From: an uncultured Pirellulales bacterium
GTDB lineage: Bacteria > Planctomycetota > Planctomycetia > Pirellulales > Thermoguttaceae
Length of the DNA: 64,000 bases
Assembly: GCA_938015445.1 (NCBI GenBank)
Contig: CALLPE010000016.1
Coordinates: forward strand, 1-64,000
Direction of reading: 5' to 3'
Positions 55,108 through 62,537 of the stretch are shown here, piece after piece. The stretch's first letter is position 1, and every line of letters begins with the position of its first letter. The notes under the pieces are model-generated. The model was not told where the DNA came from, searched no databases, and worked only from the letters and a program-made list of their open reading frames with translations. A program made the position numbers and the translations under genes.

Positions 55108-56253
55108 ATGGAACAACGCGTATTGATAGTAGATGACAACGAAGTGAACATCGAAATACTCGAGCAACTACTGCGCGACAAGTACGGGCTGGATGTAGCG
55201 CGCAGCGGCGAAGAGTGCCTGGAAAAACTGCGCAGTTTCAACCCAGATCTAGTGCTGCTGGACGTGATGATGCCGGGCATCGACGGCTACGAGACCTGCC
55301 GGCGGATCAAGGAAAGCCCTTATGGCAGCTTTACGCAGGTGATAATGGTCAGCGGCCGCGGCACGGCGCAGGAGCGGTTGCGCGGATACGAGCACGGCGC
55401 CGACGATTTTGTGGTCAAGCCTTTCGATCACGACGAGCTGCTGGCCAAAATCCGAGTGCAATTTCGCATGCGCGAGGTTTTGGCGCAATTATGGCGGGCC
55501 AACGCGCAGATCCAGGCGTTCAATGCCGAGCTGGACAGGCTGGTGAAACTGCGCACCCGAGAAGTGATCGCTACCCGCGACATCGCCGTGTTCGCGCTGG
55601 CCAAGCTGGCCGAGTCGCGCGATCCTGAAACCGGCGATCACCTGGAACGGATGCGTGAGTATTGCCGAATCCTGGGCGAACAGCTCCGTATGGAAGGACC
55701 CTATGTCGATGTGGTGGACAAGGCTTTCGTCGACGACTTGTACCGCTCTAGCCCACTGCACGACATCGGCAAAGTGGGCATCCCCGATGGCGTGCTACTA
55801 AAGCCCGGCCGCCTGACCGAAGATGAGTTCGAGATTATGAAGCAGCATACCGAAATCGGGGCAGCGGCGCTGGAGCAGGCGGCCAGCACTAGCGACAGCG
55901 GCGGCTTTCTGCGGATGGCCATAGACATTTGCCGTCATCACCACGAGCGTTTCGACGGCAACGGTTATCCGCATGGTTTGGCCGGGCAGGAAATCCCGCT
56001 GCCTGCCCGCATCGTAACCGTAGCCGATGTGTTCGATGCCCTGACGTCGCACCGGGTGTACAAGCGGGCCATCGAGCCGCCGTTAGCGCGGCAGATGATC
56101 GAGGAACAATCCGGCCGTCAGTTCGACCCGGCCATTGTGGCCGCCATGCAAGCCCGGTTCGACGACTTCTTGCAGGTGATAAAAGAAAAGGGGCGTCCGC
56201 CGTGGGAGCCAAAGGCGGAGGCGGTGCTGGCCGCGGCCGCCGAGCTGCGCTAA
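55108..56253 (+). CDS. Response regulator with HD-GYP phosphodiesterase domain
   Basis: Two-domain regulator of the RpfG type, predicted to hydrolyse cyclic di-GMP. The receiver (residues 1-120) has the acidic pair Asp9-Asp10, the phosphoacceptor Asp52 and Lys104. A linker helix leads to the HD-GYP domain with LHDIGKVGIPD (His218-Asp219), the HHHE stretch at 277-280 and GNGYP at 284-288, so all metal and signature residues are present. The AGGAGG ribosome binding site is ideal. The kinase gene at 52523 is transcribed divergently and is the likely phospho-donor by proximity. Its 3' end overlaps the convergent hypothetical gene by four bases. Confidence 0.94.
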   Translation: MEQRVLIVDDNEVNIEILEQLLRDKYGLDVARSGEECLEKLRSFNPDLVLLDVMMPGIDGYETCRRIKESPYGSFTQVIMVSGRGTAQERLRGYEHGADDFVVKPFDHDELLAKIRVQFRMREVLAQLWRANAQIQAFNAELDRLVKLRTREVIATRDIAVFALAKLAESRDPETGDHLERMREYCRILGEQLRMEGPYVDVVDKAFVDDLYRSSPLHDIGKVGIPDGVLLKPGRLTEDEFEIMKQHTEIGAAALEQAASTSDSGGFLRMAIDICRHHHERFDGNGYPHGLAGQEIPLPARIVTVADVFDALTSHRVYKRAIEPPLARQMIEEQSGRQFDPAIVAAMQARFDDFLQVIKEKGRPPWEPKAEAVLAAAAELR

Positions 56254-56831
56254 ACCCAGTTGGCGCCCGGTTCACGGGGCAAGCGGCGGCGGTAGGGCGG
56301 CGGGCAGCGCGGCGGCAACGGCTGCCGGTAAGTCTCGGCCCACTCCTGCCGCTCCTCTTCGCTGGCGTAATAGCGCAACCAGATGTCCGGATCGCCGCTG
56401 GGGCCTGTGCAGTCCCAATGCAGGTAGTTGTTGGGCCAGTCGATCTTCTTCTCCCGCGCCGGCAATATGTCTCGATAGATCAAACAGTACAGCTCGCGGT
56501 CGGAGAGATGATCGGTGAAATCCAGCACGATCCGCTTCTGGTACAGCTTGTTTATCACGTCCCAAAGTATCTCGTGCAGGTCCTGGTCGTTGAGGGTGTC
56601 GGGGCGCGGGATGCGCAGCTCCGGCTCGAACCAGCGGTAGATCGGCAGCACCGGAGCGTGTTCCCAAGCTAGCATCGCCGCTAGGAACTCGTTCTCCGCC
56701 GCCAACGTCAGATGCTGCACATTGACGCGCGAGATCGACTCGTCGAAATACGGTTCCAGCTCGTCGCGCAGTTCGGCGTTGCGCAACAGTTGGTCGACTT
56801 CATCAGGCTGGGGACGCTGGTTGCTCGGCAT
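56250..56831 (-). CDS. Conserved hypothetical protein
   Basis: A 193-residue soluble protein, acidic in the first half and proline/arginine-rich at the end (RCPPPYRRRLPREPG). The segment LHEILWDVINKLYQKRIVLDFTDHLSDRELYCLIYRDILPA looks like a folded helical core, and DIWLRYYASEEERQEW follows. I do not recognise the family or any catalytic motif. The ATG at 56831 was chosen within a frame open to 56945. It converges on the HD-GYP gene with a four-base overlap. Confidence 0.6.
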   Translation of the reverse strand: MPSNQRPQPDEVDQLLRNAELRDELEPYFDESISRVNVQHLTLAAENEFLAAMLAWEHAPVLPIYRWFEPELRIPRPDTLNDQDLHEILWDVINKLYQKRIVLDFTDHLSDRELYCLIYRDILPAREKKIDWPNNYLHWDCTGPSGDPDIWLRYYASEEERQEWAETYRQPLPPRCPPPYRRRLPREPGANWV

Positions 56832-57323
56832 GGTGTAAACCTGAACGGCTGTAGTTGCGCGCTGATTATGCCCGCTGCGCCGCATGGCTTGCTCGACAGA
56901 CTGGCCCAGCCCTCGCCGACACGATTGCTCGAAAAAACTTTCCAAGTGGCCACTATCGGCCGACGATGCGCTGAAGCCTTGCGCGGCGAGCGGGCAACTT
57001 TCAGTGTAATAAGCTTTCCGATTTGCTCCAACAGATTGCCACGCTTGACCCCGGGGTTTTCCGGCCGCTTTCCGGTCACCGAGCCGATACGATCGTCACA
57101 TTCGCCAATGTCTGCTGTGCGGGCCTCCTCAGACACCATCCGTCTTGACAATAAACCCCTAAACCACACACAGGCAATGTATAGGTGCGTGTCGTCGACG
57201 TCCGATCGTGCTAGAATTGCGTAAGACCGCTTGCGGGAAACATCTCCCTGTGTGTGCGGTTCGTTGTAGCGATGGCTTATCTTGGCCGCTCTGGCATTTC
57301 ATCCAAACATATCGTGGTGAAAC
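56832..57323. other. Gap before glmS, nothing recognised
   Basis: 492 bp. A TAGAAT -10-like box at 57212-57217 has no adequate -35. No glmS ribozyme motif was noticed, but the fold was not tested. Confidence 0.4.
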
Positions 57324-59192
57324 ATGTGCGGAATAGTGGGATACATCGGCCCGCGCGACGCAGCAGAGTTCTTGATCCACGGCTTGCACCGGCTGGAATA
57401 CCGGGGCTACGACAGCGCAGGCATAGCTACCATCACGCCGCAAGGACGATTGACGGTGGTGAAGGCAGCCGGGAGGATTCAGCGTCTGGAAGAGCTACTG
57501 AGCGAACGTCCAGCCTCGGGTTGCACGGGCATTGCTCATACCCGCTGGGCTACGCACGGTGCGCCAACCGACGAAAACGCCCATCCGCACATCGGCGGCG
57601 ACGGAGCACTGGCCGTGGTACACAACGGCGTAATCGAGAACTTTCAGCCGCTGAAGCAACGGCTCCAGGCCGAAGGCTATCTTTTCCACTCCGCCACCGA
57701 TACCGAGGTGATCGCGCACCTGATCGACAGTTGCCTGAAGCGGCATCCCTTGCCCGCCGACATGGCAGCAGCGGAATACCGCCCACTGGCGGCAGCAGTT
57801 CAGGCGGCCCTGGCGCAGTTGCAGGGCACGTACGGGCTGGTGGTGATGTTCCGCCAATGGCCGGAGGTGCTCATCGCCGCCCGGCTGGGCAGCCCGCTGA
57901 TAATCGGCGTCGGCCATGGCGAGCATTTTTTGGCCAGCGACGGCTCGCCCCTGGTGGGCTATACGGATCAAGTGGTGTGTTTGTCGGACCACGAGCTGGC
58001 GATCGTGACCGCTGGCAGTTTGCGGGTGATTCATCACGAGCAGGGGCACGTCGACCACAGCGTGCAGCGGTTGGAAATCGAAGCAGGCGCGGTCGAGCTG
58101 GGCCGCTTTGAGCATTACATGCTCAAGGAGATATTCGAGCAGCCAGAGTCCATTCGCAACGCCATGCGCGGTCGGTTGGACGCGCACAATGCCACGGCGA
58201 AATTCGGCGGCTTGAATCTCACGCCGCAGCAGCTTCGCTCGGTCGATCGGCTGCTGCTGACCGGTTGCGGCACGAGCTGGCACGCCGCGCTGGTGGGCGA
58301 ATATCAGATCGAAGCCCTGGCGCGATTGCCCGTGGAAGTCGAATACGCCAGCGAGTTGCGGTACCGCAACCCGCCGCTGGAGCGCAATACCCTGCTGTTT
58401 GCCATCACCCAAAGTGGCGAGACGGCCGACACCCTGGCAGCCCTACGCGAAGTGAAACGTAAAGGGCATTTCGCCTTGGGAATCTGTAACGTGGTAGGCA
58501 GCACTATCGCTCAGGAGTCCGATGGCGGCATCTATCTGCGGGCCGGTCCGGAAATCGGCGTGGCCTCGACCAAGGCCTTCACGTCGCAGTGTACGGTGTT
58601 GGCGATGCTGGCGCTGTACTTCGGGCGGTTGCGGCACCTGAGTTTCGACGATGGGATGCGGATCATCGAGGCCCTGCGCCGCTTGCCGGAAAAAGTAGAG
58701 CAGGCGCTGGAATCCAACGACACGTGTCGCCATATAGCCGAAAAATACGCCGAGTGCAACAACTTCTTGTACCTGGGTCGGCAATACAACTTTCCCACCG
58801 CTTTGGAAGGTGCCCTGAAACTCAAGGAGATCAGCTACATCCATGCCGAGGGGTATCCGGCGGCCGAAATGAAGCATGGCCCGATCGCCTTGGTCGACGC
58901 CCATACCCCCAGCGTCTTCCTCATGCCGCAGGGTTCGGTGTACTCGAAGGTGCTTGCCAATTTACAGGAGATCAAGGCTCGGGGGGGACCGGTGATCGCC
59001 GTGGTCTGTAGCGGCGACACACAGGCGCGCCAATGGGCCGACGATGTGATCGAAATTCCTTCCGTCGAGGAGTATTTGCAGCCGATAGTCACTGTAATTC
59101 CGCTGCAATTGTTGGCTTATCACATTGCCGTTCTGCGCGGCTGCGATGTGGATAAACCCCGTAACCTGGCCAAAAGTGTAACGGTAGAATGA
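57324..59192 (+). CDS. glmS: Glucosamine-6-phosphate synthase GlmS
   Basis: Makes glucosamine-6-phosphate from fructose-6-phosphate and glutamine, the entry to UDP-GlcNAc. The N-terminal Ntn amidotransferase uses Cys2 (MCGIVGYIG) with LEYRGYDSAG, HTRWATHG and VVHNGVIENF loops. Two SIS domains follow, with LLTGCGTSWHA and ITQSGETADTLAAL then GRQYNFPTALEGALKLKEI, and the protein ends PRNLAKSVTVE as is universal. The length of 622 residues is normal. Confidence 0.97.
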   Translation: MCGIVGYIGPRDAAEFLIHGLHRLEYRGYDSAGIATITPQGRLTVVKAAGRIQRLEELLSERPASGCTGIAHTRWATHGAPTDENAHPHIGGDGALAVVHNGVIENFQPLKQRLQAEGYLFHSATDTEVIAHLIDSCLKRHPLPADMAAAEYRPLAAAVQAALAQLQGTYGLVVMFRQWPEVLIAARLGSPLIIGVGHGEHFLASDGSPLVGYTDQVVCLSDHELAIVTAGSLRVIHHEQGHVDHSVQRLEIEAGAVELGRFEHYMLKEIFEQPESIRNAMRGRLDAHNATAKFGGLNLTPQQLRSVDRLLLTGCGTSWHAALVGEYQIEALARLPVEVEYASELRYRNPPLERNTLLFAITQSGETADTLAALREVKRKGHFALGICNVVGSTIAQESDGGIYLRAGPEIGVASTKAFTSQCTVLAMLALYFGRLRHLSFDDGMRIIEALRRLPEKVEQALESNDTCRHIAEKYAECNNFLYLGRQYNFPTALEGALKLKEISYIHAEGYPAAEMKHGPIALVDAHTPSVFLMPQGSVYSKVLANLQEIKARGGPVIAVVCSGDTQARQWADDVIEIPSVEEYLQPIVTVIPLQLLAYHIAVLRGCDVDKPRNLAKSVTVE

Positions 59193-59327
59193 CAATCCGT
59201 CTGGTGGCCTGCCGCGGGATGTCGAAGGTCCGTGTTTCGCAGCGAGCAGCTACTTGCACGCTGGCCGACTCTCGACCAAACTATATTGCGGTGGGTGCTT
59301 GACCAACAGCAAGCATGGGGGCTTGCG

Positions 59328-59882
59328 ATGACCTCCGAGCAAACACTTCCGGAGTCCCCGCAAAGCAAAGTCGATCCGGCTGACTTGCTTTATTACGGCC
59401 GGATGACCCCGGAACGATTTTTCGCCGAAGCCCAGCGGTTGGGGCTCGACGAACAAGCGCTGCGTGACCCGGAAGTGTACGATCGGGTGCTGACTTCCTG
59501 TCTGATCAGCGTCCGTGCCGAGACCGCGCAACAATTGGCCGCCGAGCTTAATCTGCCCATCACCCCGCAGCAGGCCGAAAACATCGCCCGAAACAGCCTG
59601 GTGCCGGATGTTCTGCCCGGTCCGGCACCGCTGGATGCCGAGGAGCGCAAGCTGGCCGCGCAGTTGTACGCCAAGGCCATCATGGCCGCTGTTACCCGGC
59701 AACACTGCACCATCACCGAGGAGGAAGCGTACATCGGGGCGGAGAAGATGATTCGGGCCGGCGAGCGGGGTCTTACACGCATCCAAAAGCTCGCTCGTAG
59801 CGCCGGCTGCTTGGTGGCTCTGATCGTGTTCGGCTCCGCCGTGGTGCTGTCAGTGGCAACGCTTCGCATGGCGGCGATGTAA
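59328..59882 (+). CDS. Small protein with C-terminal transmembrane helix
   Basis: A 184-residue protein with a soluble helical N-terminal part (DPADLLYYGRMTPERFFAEA) and a single hydrophobic helix at about residues 158-178 near the C-terminus. This suggests a tail-anchored inner-membrane protein. No known domain recognised. A GTG at 59232 gives a longer version of 216 residues, but the ATG at 59328 has GGGG seven bases upstream. It follows glmS on the same strand by 135 bp and may be co-transcribed. Confidence 0.55.
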   Translation: MTSEQTLPESPQSKVDPADLLYYGRMTPERFFAEAQRLGLDEQALRDPEVYDRVLTSCLISVRAETAQQLAAELNLPITPQQAENIARNSLVPDVLPGPAPLDAEERKLAAQLYAKAIMAAVTRQHCTITEEEAYIGAEKMIRAGERGLTRIQKLARSAGCLVALIVFGSAVVLSVATLRMAAM

Positions 59883-60279
59883 GACGCGATACCTTGTCTG
59901 CACGCCGCTGTGGTTTGCGACCGCAGGAGCGCAGCAGTTTGGCGGCGACACATCACCGGCCCGATGTCGAGGCGTGGGCCGAAGCGCATTTCGCTTGCCG
60001 GAAGCCGCGTGGGAGCCTTATAAACGGTGCGGCCATTCGGCCGCTTCTCGCCCAGCGTCTTGCAGGCTCAGGTTCTGCCAGGGCACTGTTCAACGTCTGG
60101 AGGTGCTTACCTACGCAACTAGGCCCCTGTGTCCCTATGGCTTCCTAGCCTGGCATTCTGTCCCTGACCCCATTGCGCCCGGCTGCTTTTGGGACCCTAA
60201 TTGGCGAGCTGGCGAGGGGCCGACCGCTAACAGTCTACCGATAGTGCGTTGTCGGATTTTCGGCGGCTATCGGAAACCA

Positions 60280-60544
60280 CTGGAGTTTACCTGTTGTGGC
60301 TGAAGTTTACCCAGTGTTGCTAAAGTTTACCTAGTGTCGCGCTATCACCAATAAGTGTTACTGCTGAAAGTGCTTCGAGTCAGTGTACTTCGGTGGGCAC
60401 TGCAAGCGTTGAGAGCACCGTTGCGTTTTGGCTATCAGATTACACCTCGACCAGTGGCTCGGCGCACCGTAAATTGCCGCAAATCCGAAGCCATTAACAA
60501 ATCCTGGGCAAATCGACACTGGGTAAACTCCACCAGTGTTGGTC
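60280..60544 (+). repeat. Three 20-bp repeats and a distal inverted copy
   Basis: Tandem 20-bp units at 60280-60299, 60300-60319 and 60320-60339 share an AGTTTACC core. An inverted copy (CGACACTGGGTAAACTCCAC) begins at 60516. Together they bracket about 175 bp, as ends of a small or decayed mobile element might. Confidence 0.65.
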
Positions 60545-60568
60545 TTGACACAGGGGCAAAAACAAAGC

Positions 60569-60651
60569 CTCCTTTCGCTTAGATTTATGGTAACCAACCG
60601 ACAGCGAAAGGAGCAGCTATGAAGAGAGACCGGTCTGGCTTCATAGCTTTT
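60569..60651 (+). other. Two perfect hairpins and T-run with a Shine-Dalgarno inside
   Basis: CTCCTTTCGCT (60569-60579) pairs over 11 bp with AGCGAAAGGAG (60603-60613), burying AAAGGAG. GCTATGAAG (60616-60624) pairs over 9 bp with CTTCATAGC (60639-60647) and is followed by TTTT, which is terminator-like. A candidate regulatory leader or small RNA. Confidence 0.55.
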
Positions 60652-60669
60652 CCTTCAAGGAAACAATAA
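60619..60669 (+). CDS. 16-codon ORF with strong ribosome binding site
   Basis: ATG at 60619 is preceded by AAAGGAG six bases away and encodes 16 residues, MKRDRSGFIAFPSRKQ, then TAA. The start codon lies in the second hairpin and the ribosome site in the first. It could be a leader peptide or the remnant start of a transposase. No downstream gene on the same strand. Confidence 0.25.
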   Translation: MKRDRSGFIAFPSRKQ

Positions 60670-60795
60670 AACTCAAGCGATCATGCACACGCTTCCGTTT
60701 CACTTGGCTCATTTCGTTAGTCCTGGTCTGCAACCGGAGTAATTGTCACCAAGGGGACGGCTTCCATATTCGAAGCCTGTGAGGAAGGGGAGTCT

Positions 60796-62259
60796 TTACT
60801 GGTTGGGATAATCTTGGCCGTTTAAGCTCCGGAGGACGGAGCGTTGCCATTGTTCTAGGGCCTGCTGCATTTGTTGGACTCGGTCCGATTCGGCCGTCGC
60901 CAAATTCTGGGTTTCTTGGGGGTCCCTCTGGAGGTTGTACAGTTCCCATTGGACGTTGCCTTTGTTATCGGCGATCCGATGGAGTTTATACGGCCAATCG
61001 AGCCAGGCGGCATGGCCCGGCAGATGATCTTCTGGATACCTAGTGATTGCCGGCGGTTTTGGCGGGGGCGATGGGGGCAATTGGCCCTGTTGCTCGGCCA
61101 ACAGTTTTTGGAGGATTTCTTCGCCGGGCGTCCGCACCCCCGGCACAGGATAATTCCAAAAGCCCAAGGGGCGAGGCCGCCGGGAGGGCGCTCGGTCTTC
61201 GATCAGCGGCAAGAGGCTAATCCCATCCAACGGCGGTTGCTGGGGCACAGAGAGGCCGACGATCTCCAACAGGGTGGGATATATGTCCACGGTACCGGCG
61301 GGGAAATCGCTCCGGCGGGGTTTACCGATTTTGGCGGGCCATTCGATCAGGCACGGCACGCGCAGGCCACCCTCCCATAGAGTACTTTTGTTCCCTCGGA
61401 GTCCGCCGGTGGAACCCAACTTCGGCAAGGCGCCGTTGTCGCTGGTGTACCAAAACAAGGTATTTGCTGCAACGCCCAGTTCGCGCAGCCCTTGCCGAAG
61501 CCGTCCCACCGCACGATCCAAGGCGGTGATTTCGCCGTAGAAATGGCGAAGCGGAGCCGGCTGTTCGGCGTAATGGCGGGTATCTTCTTCCAGGGCCTGA
61601 TGCGGGGCGTGCGGCGAGCCAAACCATACGACCGCCAAAAACGGCCGGCCCGCTGCCGCCGCCTGCCGAATGAACTCAAGGGCCGCTTCCGCGGCAATCA
61701 TGGAACTATCGCCTTGTTTTCGGACTACCCGGCCTTGATCGCTCATCAGCGGATTCAGATCGTAAAAATTGGGCGTCGAAAGCCAGCGATCAAATCCTTT
61801 TGCCCCCGGACAAAGCGGACTATCCGCCCGAACCTCGCCCAGATGCCATTTGCCAAAATGCCCGTTTGCATACCCGGCCTTTTTCAGGGCCTCCGCGATG
61901 GTGATCTCTTGCACACGCAACGTGTGGCCCCAAGAAAAACAGCCATAGCGATTGGGATGTCGGCCCGTCAGCACGCTTCCCCGGGTAGGCGAACACACCG
62001 GAGCGGCCGCATAAAAACGGTCCAGACGCAATCCTTCCCGCGCCATCGCATCCAGATTGGGCGTTTTCAACACGGGATGGCCCTGGTAGCCCACGTCGCC
62101 CCAGCCTTGGTCGTCGGCCATGCAGAGAATGATATTCGGTTTTTTCGTATCGGAGCTTATTTCTTCGGCGCCTGGCAGCCTGCTTCCGCTCCACCACACC
62201 AAACCGACCACGATGCACCCGAAGAGTAACCATCTAGGATTCCGAGACATTGTAAACAT
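60796..62259 (-). CDS. Secreted type I sulfatase (second)
   Basis: Formylglycine-dependent sulfatase, predicted periplasmic. From the ATG at 62259 (GGAG eight bases upstream) it has 487 residues, with a hydrophobic signal segment (about residues 10-31). KPNIILCMADDQGWGD holds the metal-binding Asp pair, and the CSPTR motif has Cys89 as the formylglycine precursor. FGKWHLGE and WYTSDNGALP follow, and the C-terminal ELYNLQRDPQETQNLA strand is intact. It is only distantly similar to the sulfatase at 3956. It lies next to a secreted glycosidase-like gene on the same strand, which suggests joint action on a sulfated glycan. Confidence 0.93.
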   Translation of the reverse strand: MFTMSRNPRWLLFGCIVVGLVWWSGSRLPGAEEISSDTKKPNIILCMADDQGWGDVGYQGHPVLKTPNLDAMAREGLRLDRFYAAAPVCSPTRGSVLTGRHPNRYGCFSWGHTLRVQEITIAEALKKAGYANGHFGKWHLGEVRADSPLCPGAKGFDRWLSTPNFYDLNPLMSDQGRVVRKQGDSSMIAAEAALEFIRQAAAAGRPFLAVVWFGSPHAPHQALEEDTRHYAEQPAPLRHFYGEITALDRAVGRLRQGLRELGVAANTLFWYTSDNGALPKLGSTGGLRGNKSTLWEGGLRVPCLIEWPAKIGKPRRSDFPAGTVDIYPTLLEIVGLSVPQQPPLDGISLLPLIEDRAPSRRPRPLGFWNYPVPGVRTPGEEILQKLLAEQQGQLPPSPPPKPPAITRYPEDHLPGHAAWLDWPYKLHRIADNKGNVQWELYNLQRDPQETQNLATAESDRVQQMQQALEQWQRSVLRSLNGQDYPNQ

Positions 62260-62376
62260 GCCCATCTCTCCTCGTTTTACCAGTCCGCTCTAGGAACCCG
62301 TCGGGAACATCGCCTCCAGGGTAACACTTCCGCCCAGTAGAACAAGTGTCTGTTTTTAGGTAGCGCCTTTGCGAGG

Positions 62377-62460
62377 GTCATTTCCGCGGAACTGGGAATC
62401 TAGGAATCTAGTAAAGCAAGAATCTTTCGAAGAACCTGGATTCCTGTTTTCGCAGGCATG
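62377..62460. repeat. Inverted pair of dRS3-like palindromic repeats
   Basis: GTCATTTCCGCGGAACTGGG (62377 on) and CTGGATTCCTGTTTTCGCAG (62436 on) resemble degenerate copies, in opposite orientation, of the widespread GTCATTCCCGCG...GCGGGAATCCAG short repeat found in many bacteria. They sit between the two genes at the right edge. Confidence 0.5.
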
Positions 62461-62537
62461 CATTGGTACCCCATTGGGCGGAAGGGGCACAAAAAACTAT
62501 CCTAGGAATATGACTATGAGACAATCTCCGATGTTCA

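Larger units (their letters stand above)
59883..60795. other. Long gap with repeat/hairpin element
   Basis: 913 bp without a standard gene. The first 400 bases show nothing. 60280-60669 holds the repeats, hairpins and short ORF listed separately. Confidence 0.5.
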
